Shown one piece after another: positions 45,523 through 57,374 of a stretch of 64,000 bases of DNA; the first letter of the stretch is position 1, and each line of letters starts with the position of its first letter. The notes below the pieces were generated by a model. It was not told the DNA's origin. It did not search any database and saw nothing but the letters and a program-made list of their open reading frames with translations. This DNA comes from Talinum fruticosum. Lineage: Eukaryota > Streptophyta > Magnoliopsida > Caryophyllales > Talinaceae. The stretch spans positions 5,505,001 to 5,569,000 of the forward strand of contig JAITYX010000012.1 in the NCBI GenBank assembly GCA_021018815.1, in the 5' to 3' direction. The position numbers and the translations under genes are program-made.

Positions 45523-46773
45523 TGTGAATTGAAATTATGTAAAACAAATAAGCAGGGCAGCATATTACGAAGATAAATAAAAGCAACCAAACAAAATAAA
45601 TAAAATGATAAAGAAAGCAAGTAAAGAAAGAGATAAGGAAAAGAAAAGAAAAACTAAAAGAATTACAACAGTCGGGGAGGAATTAAAGGAGCGATTACAT
45701 CTCTCAAACCACAAAACGAAAAGCAATAAAAAGCATGAAAATAAATAACCCTTTGAAGGCTAAATAATTGCCATGAGGTTGTCCCACCTTGTTGATCCGG
45801 ATCTCCACACTAGATCTCTTAATGCAACAGATGACAAATAAACAGAAAAGGGCTTGTTTTATGAATTATGTATATAGGAAAAGTAATGATCGAGTTGAAT
45901 GAGTGCCCAGAGATTAGAATAGCCAAATATTATTAAGCTCTTTGCATGGATTTAACGGTAGTAGGTCAAGAAGATGAATGTTTTGTAGTAATTTCGGTAG
46001 AGTAATGTTTAGAGGAGAGTATTCTAGTTAGCTTTGTGCGAGTGTGATGCTAAGGCAGGAAGCCGTATGGGAATGAGAGCCAAGGCTCTAGAAGAGCACC
46101 TAGGTCAAAAATAACCTAGGATTTGCCTCCATCCAGCTGTCCAAGGAGCTTAAAATAAACTAACCAAATCCTAAGAGATTGAACCGGATAAGAAGGTGAT
46201 AAAGCTGGATAGAATCTAGTTGGAAGGCGCCCTTAGGGTTTCATGCCATAGTGTGTCTCCAAGCCAAAACACAAGTGTTCCACTTAATGCTTTTAGAAGG
46301 CGGGCGTTGGCCACTACGCCGTTTTAAGGGAGAAGCTTCTAGTCTCGTGTGGACTCTCTTGTGAAGCTTAAATATAGCACTTTGATACTCGTGATCATGA
46401 AATGCAACACTTTAACACCGTCTTTAGTCTGCTCAGCTCCTTGTCCGATTTGGACAAAAGTAAAATGCGTTATTCTAAACTTGGAATTTCCCGGCACACA
46501 ATATTGGACTCCGTTGTCTCTAAAGGCTCGGCCCGATTCTTGGATCGTCCGAAAGAAAAGAAAATTTATGGACCGACCCAAAGTAAAAGACTATTTATTT
46601 GGTGTTGGGGGTTCTTTGTGGTTTACTGGCTTATGTTGCACCAATCGATCATAGTTCGAGATCCAAATCCTCAAACAGGACTCGAGATTTCATCATCGGG
46701 CCAACAGAATAAAATAATGAAATAAAGAGATCGAGAACGACACTTTTAGGTGTCTATAGTTAGCCCCACTTTG
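45523..46773 (-). promoter_or_regulatory. 3' LTR (partial) and PPT of B
   Basis: The LTR starts on the minus strand with TATAGACACCTAAAAGTGTC at 46,758 and extends at least to TTCAATTCACA at 45,523. It matches the D LTR from 10,864 to about 12,150, so several hundred bases of the 3' end may be absent. The PPT CAAAGTGGGGCTAAC (minus) lies at 46,759-46,773. Confidence 0.65.
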
Positions 46774-47307
46774 ACCGAGTCTAAAAGATGAAGGTCAAAG
46801 TAGACACTAAAGGTTACTTACGTCAACTTTTTATAAGGTATTATGTAATATTTGGAATTGGTTGTAATCGAACTTGAACTCCAAAATGGGGCCTGGACTT
46901 GATCATGATGCATGCATTTTGAAGTCCGGTAAAAGGATTTTAACCTTCGCTTGATCGTAGCCTCGAAGCTTAGCATATTTTGATGCTGAAACTTCAATTG
47001 CTCTTTTATCCGAAGCTTGGCTAAATAATCGTGCATAATCGAATTGACAAAAGTTCGAGTGTTTTACTCGAGTAATTCAGTCAAAAACAGATCGATACAA
47101 CTATTCCGAAAAAGCCGATTAGTGGGCCCGGAACTCCCACTTGCATGCATTAGGGACAAAGATCACATGCCTCGGTTGGATAAAGCTGCATAGGCTAGGG
47201 AGGTGAGCTAGGCTGCAAAAGCCGACGTCGATTAGACCTCTCGGCTCCTTGTGGCCGCAGACCGGTACGCCTGTGTTATGCGGATGGATGTCTTGACCGA
47301 AATTGCC

Positions 47308-47443
47308 TATATAAGGAGGTGTATGATGTGTTTCGTTTTGCACACATACTCTTCTTCTTGCTCTTTCTCTCCTCCGGTGCTTTATTCACTTTGCTTCTTC
47401 TTGAAAACTATTTGGTTCTCAAAAATTTATTGTCTTCAAAATG
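47308..47443 (+). promoter_or_regulatory. TATA box and leader of antisense PMD gene in B
   Basis: TATATAAGG at 47,308-47,316, a leader with TTTTGCACACATACTCTTCTT, and ATG at 47,441. It is the counterpart of 2,110-2,236 in F. Confidence 0.62.
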
Positions 47444-49805
47444 TCTAGAAGAAAAGCTCATCCTACTGGAAGAACTAGAGTGGAGAAGCTTACTCGAAGA
47501 TTCTTTCCTCGAATGAGAATGCTGCACCAAAACGAATGGAATCCAAGCAACCTTTTAGTTGAGGCCGAAAATCATGTTTCCTCGCTGGATATTTCTCCTT
47601 CGGTAAGCTCATTGGCTTAAACTTCTTCATTTGCTCATTCGTAGTAACTCTTTAACCAACATCTTGTTGGAATTTTTCTTACGTGAAAGACTCGATTTGA
47701 AGTGGTTAAGCCATTCCCAAATTCATAGAGACATGTTAGAGGATGAACTTCCCTCTCGAGAATGTCATGTATAATGTCTGGGTTTGGACCTCTTTACCTC
47801 GCTTTATATCATCTCACTAATAAGAGGGAGAGGGATCCCATTAGAGCCATTAGTGAACGCTTTTGGGATACCACCAACACGTTTCAGCCTTCCTTTTGGT
47901 GAGATGACCATAACTCCTTTTGATTTTCCGGTTTTATCCAACTTGGGCTTTTCACAAGAACCTCTTGCCTACAACCGGAATTTGTACAAAAACCATGACT
48001 ACCTCCATCAACTTTTTGGCTGTATAGCCGATAAATTCCCACATAATAATCATTTTAAGTATACCGTCCTTTTTAGGCTTTTAAGGACGTTATCTTTTGG
48101 GCTCAACATTCTCCTCAACAACAAATTAGGATCATGCTTTCTCTTCTTTTGAGTGCAATCCTCTTTTCCGACCAAGCTGCTAAGGTTCATGTTCACTATT
48201 TGGTGAACTTAGTGGACCTCGATAAGATAAAGGAACTCAATTAGGGTGCTCCCGCATACACTTGCCTCATTAGGGGCCTCCGTGCCAGTGTGCGACATAC
48301 CAAACCGGAGTCGGACTCTACCGATTATCTTCCTTTGAATGGCTTATAGATGATTATTGAGGTATGCTCAAATTCTCCTTTCCTCCAATATATATGTTTC
48401 CTATCTTTTGTGGATACAAACATTACTTGTTTTGTCGAAATATAGTCGTGGATGTATAAATATTTCCCACATCTCTCTCCCGACTCAACAAATCATCCCG
48501 CATTTCGACCCCCGTGTCATGGGCTAAAGTTTATCTTCAACGCCCTAAGATTCAAGGAATAGACTTCTTGAGATCAGCCCTCAACCGTGTGGACTCGGTA
48601 TGTTACTTCTATTCTTAAAATTTGCCTCAAAATATGTTTAAGAAAGCGTTTTTCATACTTTTAGCTCGCTGACCTTGCCCATAGCCTATGGAGTCTGCCT
48701 CAGCGGACTCTAGCTCTAAATATTCACTGTTTTTCATCCGTTTTCTTATTTCCTTTCGTTCTTGCTAGCTGATTTCTTAATAATTCTTATATGTACGCCA
48801 ACTTCCATCCTTGGGCCCAACTCCAACTTCCTCAAAGTGTCCTTGTGGCATGAGAATTGAGCGAAAGAAGGATTTTGTTTGAAGGTCCTTTTAGGTTCCG
48901 CTCGTATCTTGGGGAGAGGGTCACTCCTCAAATCCGAGTCAACACATGACCTTCGTTCGTTCCGGTCGATCAACCTTCGACCGTGTTCTAATTTCATTCC
49001 CTCCAACCGAATAAGCAAGCAGCGGCTATGGTGGGGTATCATTTTACCTCATTCTTAAACTTGAACACATTTTACGCCAATCATGCGGCACAAAGCATGA
49101 CCCAATTGGTGAGTTCCCAAATTTCTCCTTATAACTTGAATTTCTCGCATGGAAATTAATCTTTATCTTTTGGCAACTCACTCCTACGGACATCCATATC
49201 CCAAGTCTCGATGTGGATGTTACTCTTCCTAGGGACCTCCTCGTTTCGTGAGAATTCCGAAATCCCGGAAGAGGAATGTGTTGGGCATCCCATCCCTAGA
49301 AATTGGCGAGGAGTAAGAGTTGTATACTCTTTGCCTTGAGTTGCATAATAAAAGTATTTTTTTTGCTGGTATCGTTGAATAAACTTCGTAGTATAACAAG
49401 GAGCAATCTAGAGCTATGTCCATCGGATTTCAATCGGCTCTCCGGGAATCTAAAACTTCCCGACTAGCCGATCTATCCTTTCTTTCCGGGTAAGGTCTTG
49501 ATTAGTAGAGTGTTGATTTCATTCAGCTTTTAGTGATTTTCAAATCGCTCCTTTGATCTTGTAGAAGTGTCGATCTAGAGCACCTTCCTCCGATATCTTC
49601 TTAGTGTTCCTAGGATGTAATCTCAAGCTCCCGATCAACAAGCACCTTCTAGTAGTAATGCTTAGAAGACTTCTTGTTGCTTCCTTCGCTTGCTAATTAA
49701 TGAGTCCCTTATAGGGTGTTTGTTCATTAATGTATTATTTACTTTGTAATGAAGACTCTTATGCAATGGGATAAGATGCGGGACTTGATTCTAAAAATGC
49801 ATTTG
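47441..49805 (+). pseudogene. antisense plant-mobile-domain (PMD) gene of Tat element B
   Basis: Exon 1 (47,441-47,602) is fully open for 54 codons, starts MSRRKAHPTGRTRVEKL and ends exactly at TCG|GTAAGC. A fitting acceptor, GTGAAAG|ACTCG, is at 47,689. Exon 2 contains the PMD core near 47,860-48,030: 'FSLPFGEMTITPFDFPVL', 'NLGFSQEPLAYNRN' and 'HDYLHQLFG'. Near 48,230-48,360 comes GAPAYTCLIRGLR. FPHLSPDSTNHPAF (near 48,470) and ERRILFEGPFRF (near 48,860) follow, separated by intron-like text with GTATGC/GTATGT donors. The 3' end (49,690-49,800) matches F up to TCTTATGCAATGGGAT. The gene runs opposite to gag-pol. Stops in exon 2 and later make it a pseudogene. The role in the element is unknown. 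Confidence 0.65.
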
Positions 49806-50107
49806 TTTATTGAATATGATGCACAAAACTTAGGAAAAATTACAAAGACAAATTTAAAAAGAAAATACACTAGCCCTAATTCCCCGTAAAAGAAAATCTC
49901 AAGTGCATGGTCCCAAAGAATAATACGGTGTGCGCCATTGGCCTAGGCAGGAGATAAGATGGTTCGAGGATCACATGGGCTGAAGAAAACCACAAAACCG
50001 GTCGGGCTAAGGCTGTGGTTTGCGCCGACCACCTGCAAATCCCGAGGGGTTTGTGATTGCTCGGTGATTGAATTATAGTAGAACTCTAAGAACTCTAGAG
50101 AAACTCC

Positions 50108-51810
50108 TATAAATAGGATTTGCGTGTGGTGTCGAAGATATATAAACGTAAAAACCTTCATTGAAGCAAACTAAAAGCAAACCATATCCCTTTGTCATAT
50201 TCAAAAACAAAATCATGAACTTCATGACCGAGTTAACAAGGTGGATGCATGACATGAGTAACATGGATACATCCAGGTTAACCATTTATGGGCTGAATGT
50301 CCTATTAAGCATTCACCAGTTGAAGGTCTACTAGATCTTCTTAAGAGTCAGTTGTACCTCTACCGAGATCGTCACCACCATGTCTTTAGGTTTGGGGTTA
50401 AGGAACTGTGCCCCCTTCCTAAAGAATTTGATGCCATATTAAGTAGTTTTAGGCAAATAAAACCAGCTATACCCAAATCCTCGAAAACCTCCATGAAAAA
50501 TATAAATACCTGCTAAAACGGAGCAATAAAAATCTAAGGTGAATTCTTATTGGGAACTGGGTGAGTTTGACCAATCTAATGAAACATTTTCGAACATGTT
50601 TGCCTACACTCGAATCCATCATCATCCCAAGGCGATGAGCTATTATCACCTATATGATAGGCGGATTCCTGTTGGTAGAAAGCAACGAAGTGGCACCAGC
50701 GGCTTTACTAACTCTAATGGAATAGTTAGAGGATTATTGTTCTCTAACTCCACTAATAATAGTTGAAACAATCATTGGTTTAGACCGGATTGACGTTAAT
50801 GCTGAGTAGAACTTCCGTGGGAGCCCCTCGTTATTGCACATAAACATAAAACAATAAACGAAAGCAAACGACGAAAACGAGTTGGCGGCACCAGCCACAA
50901 GACAGCTTGTCCAGGTGCCGCCGAGGCCGAGTCGCCTCGGTCCACGCTTAAAGACTCTAACTTTTGTTTCTTTCTATCTCGTCGCTATTACATTTTTTTC
51001 GATTTTACTCCTGTTGGGCCTAAAAGATTTGAACTTTAACCTTGCACGACACTAATATTTGATTTCGCATCCGTGATGTGCGGATCCGGTTAATGGAGCA
51101 TCTAAAACTTATCCAGGCTCCTCCAAAAGTAGATACATATTTAGCGACTCACTTCGTCAGCAAAGCAAAAAGTGGTTGTAGCTTATCACCCGGCTTCTTA
51201 GTGGGAAGAATACCTTAAAAATCACAATAACGATCTCTTTGGGTATGTTAAACACTAGAAGGTGTCCCAATTCAAAGTACATACCTCCCAGCTCCCGTCC
51301 ATTGGTTTACTAGGCGTGGAAGACAACGACGTCTTACTTCCCTAGCCGTGTGTTGTGGCAAACCGGGAGAAAAAAGTAATACCACTATTGGACTCGTATT
51401 TGGTCGGCTACCTTTGACTTGTTCAAAGGGCATGGTAACTCTAAAAGAACTAGGTCATGGCCCGAATATTAGAGAGGTTTGCCGAAACCGCCGACACCTA
51501 CGGACGTGCCGACACCTGCAAGCAAACCAAACATTGTTGTTTCTCCCTATCATTTAGAGTGGATAATAGAAGTAGATCCCCAACAATGAAAGGCACTCGA
51601 AACTCGGAGAGATGAATCCTAAAGAAGTTGTCCCTCGCTGCTGCCCTCTTCAAATTAGCGAAATAAACCCTCGGATGGCTAAACGCGCTTAGTGAAGAGA
51701 AATTGAAGCTAAAGGAGTTAAAGAAAGGAGGGCTCACCGAATTCAAGAACTAAAGGAACACACCGGGATGAAGAGGCCGAGTCTAGCGATCCTAAGGGAA
51801 AGAAAGTAAA
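50108..51810 (+). pseudogene. possible second antisense gene of Tat element B
   Basis: TATAAATAG at 50,108-50,116 precedes ATG 50,215 by 107 bases. The frame reads MNFMTELTRWMHDMSNMDTS, RLTIYGLNVLLSIH, then shifts to VEGLLDLLKSQLYLYRDRHH and HVFRFGVKELCPLPKEFDAI. The F.FG..E.CP...EF pattern with a preceding LL..L resembles plant transposon-associated DUF7745/PMD-like proteins, by recall only. Downstream to 51,810 there are short frames (51,348-51,557; a Lys/Glu-rich end near 51,700-51,780), none recognisable. No second copy is in the window, so boundaries are uncertain. Confidence 0.4.
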
Positions 51811-52290
51811 GATATACTAGGGCTCAAACTCTTAGGATAGAATAAAATAATGGGAGGTTTAGTTTTGCTAGAGTAGTATTATCAGTATTTCACAAGCAGT
51901 ATGCTTGCACTTATTTCCCTTTTATTAGCTATGTATTTAGGTTAGTAGGCTTACCTTTTATTAAATAAAAGTAAGTATTATGCTATACTTTTATTTTCTT
52001 ATCGCTCACTTAGAGGTTAAAACAAAAACTAGATAAATTAGACTCGCCTAATTGGACCGCCCTTAAACAAATAAAAGACTCAATGGACTGCGTAATTGGC
52101 CATCCCGTAAATAAATAAGGGAATAAGATAATCAAAGGGAAAATTGTGGCTCGGCCATTCCACCCTTGTCCGGGTGGTGGTCGGCGCAGCCATGGCCTAG
52201 CCTAGATGGGTAGGGCTTGGTCTACTGCCTAGGACATGCTAAATGTAGTACTTCTTCAACTTATCTAAGTTGGTGTATTGGAAAATCTCT
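51811..52290. other. spacer between antisense gene and integrase of B
   Basis: AT-rich sequence plus a GC-rich stretch near 52,150-52,200 (CCGGGTGGTGGTCGGCGCAG). No coding frame is seen. It should contain the 3' end of pol. Confidence 0.35.
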
Positions 52291-53260
52291 TCTCCAATCA
52301 AATCGGTTAATTTGACCTCTCAGTAGGATAAAGTTTGACTAAGTATAAACGGGCCTTGCCAATTGGGCGTAAATTTTACTCGCGGGTCCTAAATTGGTGC
52401 TCTTATCTCCTTAAGGACAAAATCCCTAATTTGCAAATTTCGAGGCTTAACCTTCTTATTTAATGCCCTCGATATGCGAGTCTTGTAAATTTAGACGTTA
52501 TGTAATGCATTAAGGCGCCTCTCATCCAATAATACTAACTCCTCATAATGTGCCTTGGCCCATTTTGCTTCTAGAATTTGGCTCTCGGCAATTATCCTTA
52601 ATGAGGGAATGACAATCTCAATTGGAAGGACTACTTACATGCCATAAACTAGAGAATAAGGCGTTGCTCTCGTAGAGGCTCTAATTTCTATAACCCCACA
52701 AGGCGAAAGGTAATTTGTTAAGCCAATCCTTATAAGTGATAGCCATTTTCTCTACTATCTTCCAATATTCTTATTAGCGGTCTCAACTCCTCCATTGGCC
52801 TCGAGGGCGATACGGGGAAGATTTGTGATGTTGGATTTTGTACTTATCCAACAAATCTACTACTTCTTTCTTAAAACGGCTACCATGATCGGTTATTCAC
52901 TCGTGGGGCACCCCATAACGACGGATAATATTCTGGGTAATGAATTTGGCTACCTGTTTCAACGTCAAAGTTACATAGGAAGCCGCCTCGACCCATTTGG
53001 TGAAGTTTTTTAATTGCTACTAACACAAATCGAAAATGGCGAGGGTGAAGCTAATGTTGTGAGAAATGACGGTGGTTAGTGTTGTAAATTTGCATACACT
53101 TGACATTTATGGCACCTTTTAACAAATTCACGACAGATCCGATGCCATGGTCGACCGAGTAATAACCGAGCCTCCGAACCTTCTGGACCAACATCCTTCC
53201 ATTCATATGAGGTCCACATTCCCCACCATGAATCTCCTCCATGATGCACTTTGCTTCATG
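52291..53260 (-). pseudogene. integrase of Tat element B
   Basis: The minus-strand HHCC region (53,242-53,051) reads GRMLVQKVRRLGYYSVDHGI and CMQIYN, the zinc-binding part. The core follows in shifting frames: KWVEAASYVTL-like near 52,990, VAKFI..NIIRRYGVPHE near 52,930, and HHKSSPYRPRGQWRS, the P..R.QANG equivalent, near 52,810. Near 52,400 is a GPFILS equivalent and near 52,660 TPYSLVYGM. These are standard Gypsy integrase landmarks with the C-terminal module before the chromodomain position; no chromodomain is seen. Integrase joins the cDNA to the host genome. Stops and frameshifts abound. Confidence 0.72.
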
Positions 53261-53389
53261 TTGATTGATACAAAGTTAATCCAAGCATTGGTTTTCTTAA
53301 ACAATTGCCTCCGATTGATGAAAAATTGGGTAGCCAACATCCTAATGGCTCGTTGGGCTCTAGGTGTGGGCCGCAAGGGATATTCTTAT

Positions 53390-54480
53390 TCCTCCAATTA
53401 TTGATAAATATCATGATACCAACTAGTATGGTTAGTATTAGACACTTCTAGTGTACGGATGTGTGTATTATGACTCCGTTGCTCAATGTGAACAGGCATT
53501 GAATGAATGCCAGTAGGGATATTGATCATGGATGCTAACTTAGCTAGTGCATCCACAAATTGATTATCATCCCTAGGAAGGTAAGTAAAAGAGATGCTCT
53601 TAAAGCGCTTAGACAATTTTGTTAGGTATGCTTGGTAGGGTGCCTAGGCTTCACTATGTACCTTCCACCTTTGCGGAATCTGGTTAATTATCAAACTACA
53701 ATCACCAAAAACCCCGATATTCTTAACCCCAATTTATTTAGCAGCTTCAAGTCTTGTGATGCAAGCTTCGAACTCTTCAGCGTTATTGGTAACTTCGAAG
53801 TCTAGTTTGTCTCGAAATAGGAGTATGTGCTCCCTCCCGTGAGACTAAAAGAATTCCTACTCCAAAGCCCTTCGATTAGAAGCACCATCGAAGTTCATTG
53901 TCCAAACATCCACCTCTACTTGCAAAATGTCTTCATTTGGAAAGTCAAGGTGTTCTGGTTGCGATTCAGGCACAGGTAGATCAGCTAAGAATTTTGACAC
54001 TATCCTTCCGTTTGATCACTTTTTGAGGGATGAACTTGAGTTCGAATTCCGATTGCATGATAGTTCATCATGCTATCTTAGTGTTGACAGTTGGTTGCTT
54101 AAGTATGCACTTAATAGGACCCATAGGTGCCACTACATGTACCGTGTGGGTTAACATGTAATGCCCGAGCTTCTTGGTAGCCCGGACTAACGCCAATGAT
54201 GTCTTCTCTAATGGCATATATCTAGTCTCATAATCCTCGGAACTTTTTACTTAGATAGTGCATTACGCGTCCTTTTTCCCCTCTCGTTCAGCCTAGCATG
54301 ACTCCTATAGCTGTTTCCGTTGTGGTGAGATATAGAGGTAAAGTTTCCTAATTGGGGTGGAACTAACAATAGAGGATTAACCAGGTATTCCTTAACCTAC
54401 TCGACCGCTTTTGGTACTCAGTATTGCAAATGGGCTCGGATCTTTTTTAATTTCTTGAAAATAGGTTCATAGACCATAGT
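53390..54480 (-). pseudogene. RNase H and second (archaeal-type) RNase H of element B
   Basis: From about 54,170 downward the minus strand reads GPIKCILKQP, then EFELKFIPQK, the end of the first RNase H. After a connector DVWTMNFDGASNR (near 53,900) starts the second RNase H: LDFEVTNNAEEFEACI, GVFGDCSLIINQI and, at 53,616-53,500, FTYLPRDDNQFVDALAKLAS. Two RNase H domains in tandem are the hallmark of the Tat lineage. Key acidic residues remain visible, but frames shift at least three times. Confidence 0.78.
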
Positions 54481-55300
54481 CGCTTTTATACGAAACGACT
54501 AATGTATTGTAAAGGTCCTAGGAAACCCCTTATCTTTTTTCCGTACATGGTGAAGGGATCTCCTTAATAGCTTTGATCTTGGATGGATCAACTTTAATTC
54601 CTCTAAGACTAACAACATAGCCTAGCAGCTTACCCGAGGTTACTCCAAAGGCACACTTTTGAGGATTACATCGCATGTTGTACTTCCCGAGTCTATAGAA
54701 GAATTTTCTCAGCCGGGTAGGTGCCCAACCTTATCTTTTGATTTATGATCATAGCATCTACATATACTTCGACTTATTGATGAATCATATCATGTAGTAG
54801 AGTTATTGTTATCCTTTGATACGTTGCACCAAGCATTATTGAGCCCAAATGTTATCACCACATAATAGAAAGTCCCCCATTGAGTGATGAAGGTCGTTTC
54901 TCCATATCTTCCCCAGCCATCTTTAACTAATTATACCCAAAGCATAACCGTCCATGAATGAGAGCAAAGCATGACTCGTTGTATTATCTCGCCAGAGATC
55001 AATATGAGACAATGGAAAATCATCTTTAGGATTGGCCTTGTTTAAATCCCCGAAGTCGACCCACACACGAACCCTATTATCTTTCTTCGGGACCGTAACT
55101 ATATTTGCTACCCGCCGAGGATAGTGAACTACCTTAATAAACCCAGCTTCCAACCGCTTTGAACCTCTTCCTTAATCTTCAAAGCCCTTTCTGGTTTCAT
55201 CCGCCTCAACTTCTACTTTACTGGCTTAGCATCTTCCTAAAGCGGGATTTTGTGTTTGGCTATACTCGGATCTATACCCACATGTCTTTGTAGGACCATG
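54481..55300 (-). pseudogene. reverse transcriptase of Tat element B
   Basis: The frame 55,153-54,923 reads MEAGFIKVVHYPRRVANIVT, PKKDNRVRVWVDFGDLNKAN and PKDDFPLSHIDL, the fingers and palm of Gypsy RT, ending SFMDGYALGI. Near 54,900-54,820 the TTFIT.WGTF and ATYQR segments follow in another frame. The catalytic box near 54,764-54,754 reads VYVDA, with the second Asp changed to Ala. Inactive. Confidence 0.78.
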
Positions 55301-56945
55301 CAAAGACATTGATAAATTCCGTAAGGAACAAAGTGAACCGCTTTCGCTCTTCCGGATCCAAATTTTTCCCAATCGTAACTTCTCGAGGTTGATCGCCTAA
55401 CCCAAGATTAATTGTTATTATTTCCTCTATTATTGGTGAGAGATTTTCATGATCTTCCATAGCTTTTATTAATTCTCGTAGTAATTTCTTGTTCATCATT
55501 AAAGGCAAAATAATTAAGAGCAAGAGGAGGCAAGGAGTAAGCGTAAAGGTTCACTTTATTAAATGAAGCATCGAGTACATCGGACTCAACAACCGAATTA
55601 GAAATGATAGAATTAGGAACAGTAACTACGGACAACGAAGGAGAAGTACAAGTCGTAGTACTAGACTCGTAACGAAGATGCGCTCGTAGGCCGACAGACA
55701 AATTCCCGGCCTTCCCGAGCGTCAATCCAAGTACCATGCTTGGACCCTTGAACATCTATACCGGTGATGAACCCGGACGGATCAAACTATGGGGGCGACA
55801 TAGCTCGTGACAAGTATTGAGATTGAGTTCCCTTCTAAACTACCCTCTTGTCCGAACAAAAGACCAAAAAGGTTGTTTGCGATAAGATTAGCCCTGTCCG
55901 ATGTGGATTGTCCCTCTTTAAGGAGGTAAGGTGCCTCTTTTTCTAAAATATAGCAATCATTGAAAATTTCCGGACTAGGTACTAGGATTCCTTTTTCCTT
56001 GATGTGGTAGGGCTAAGGAAAACCATAATAAGGGAAGTGGTCTCCTTCTCCTAGAAATTGCCCATCGAGTATAGGGAATGGGCTTAATAGAGCAAACTGT
56101 GTGTGGTGCAGTCTTCTTTACCTAAATTTCCCATTTGGGTTGAGCTATTTCCTTAGTAGTAGGTTGATAGCCTAGTCCAGAGTTGTAATTCTTAGTGGGT
56201 CCAAGGGGTGGAAAAATAGGGTGGTATGCCCTTCGCCTCGCAACAAGACCTGGAAAATACCCCTTCTTCCTAAGCATCAAATGGACACTAGGGTTGCCAT
56301 AAGGGTTAAAGTTAAAAGGTGCTTCATCCCTTTCTAAGGCAGCAATGGTTTCTAAGCCACATAGTTCCTCATCATAAGCATCGTGTTCGATCTCTACTAC
56401 CGATTCTTTAGAAGTGATACTAGCGCAAAGATTATCCCCGTTGACAATTATGACTTGAAGTTTAATGATCATCTTGACCTTTTGATGCAAGTGTCAAGGG
56501 CACCACTTGATGATAGTACAACCAAGGGCATCCTAGAAGTAAATTTGAGGTAGTCTGCGATGTTTAGAACTTGGAATTCAATATTCCTTTCCACTAGCCC
56601 TATATTGATTGCAAGGTCACTATTCCCAAGACTATTCTTTTAGAATTATCATAAGCTTGAATATGGATAGTCTGTTTAGAGAGTTGTTGCTCCCTAATTC
56701 CTAACCTTCCGGCAATTCTCCAGGGACATACATTTACTCGCTGATCCATTATCTACCAAGGTGAAGGGAACAAACTTGTTGATACAAGTTACGGTTAAGT
56801 AAAGGGCATTGTTGTGTGCAACGCCTTCTTCCGGGATATGTTTTTGATCAAAAGTGATGGTTCCATCCCTACCGTTAACCAATCCTACTACTTCCTCTCG
56901 GTGTGGTTTCAGGAGAGACTTTGATCTTGTTGAGTGCATCAATTA
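55301..56945 (-). pseudogene. protease and linker of Tat element B
   Basis: The block 56,942-56,694 contains GTITFDQKHIPEEGVAHNNA, LYLTVTCINKFVPFTLVDNG and SASKCMSL; LVDNGSA is the retroviral-type aspartic protease active site, intact here. The linker 56,490-56,122 holds FNFNPYGNPSVHLMLRKKG and YFPGLVARRRA, matching A. 55,755-55,272 carries LVLGLTLGKAGNLSV-like text and ITINLGLGDQPREVTIGKNL, the stretch leading into RT. Frames are broken between blocks. Confidence 0.7.
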
Positions 56946-57325
56946 AAGCCTATTTATGTTTTTGGGAAGTAGATATTAATTGCCAAATCAAGATGTCGGC
57001 TTTTAATTTCTAAAGTTGCTTAAGGATTGGGTCTTCTTCCTTTATAGCTTCATGCTCTTTTGGGGCTTCCTAAGTCTGTTGTGGATCCTAGGGTGCATTG
57101 TGCCATCAAGATCTGGTAAGGAACTGAATTATAGGACTTTTGGTGTCTCCCTAAAAGTCTTTTTCTACCACGGGTGATGTGCCCCGAAGTCGTTACTATT
57201 GTTGTCACTGTTGCTTCTCGTTTCGTAGACATCTTCTTCATCACTTACCCATATCCCCTAGACTTCTAGATCTAATGGAGGTAAACTAAGAATTGGTTTC
57301 AACTTGGGAACATCTTGAATAAAAA
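56946..57325 (-). pseudogene. pre-protease region of B, 5' limit of the element
   Basis: This degenerate text matches A at 44,350-44,750 (shared DPSILR-like and MGK.KKMST-type pieces). It ends near 57,325 beside a Copia LTR that itself lacks its 5' third. Confidence 0.5.
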
Positions 57326-57374
57326 CAGACGAATCCCACCGACCTGGAGTGGGTTCAGTGAAAATAGCTAAGGT

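Larger units (their letters stand above)
45523..57325 (-). mobile_element. Tat-type Gypsy element B with antisense genes
   Basis: From high to low coordinates the minus strand gives pre-protease, protease, linker, RT, RNase H, second RNase H, integrase, then a region with + strand genes, PPT and 3' LTR. This order, with two RNase H domains and no chromodomain, fits the Tat lineage. Gag and the 5' LTR are missing; at about 57,330 the sequence changes to a 5'-truncated Copia LTR. It is the most complete Gypsy in the window, though all domains carry stops. Confidence 0.8.
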
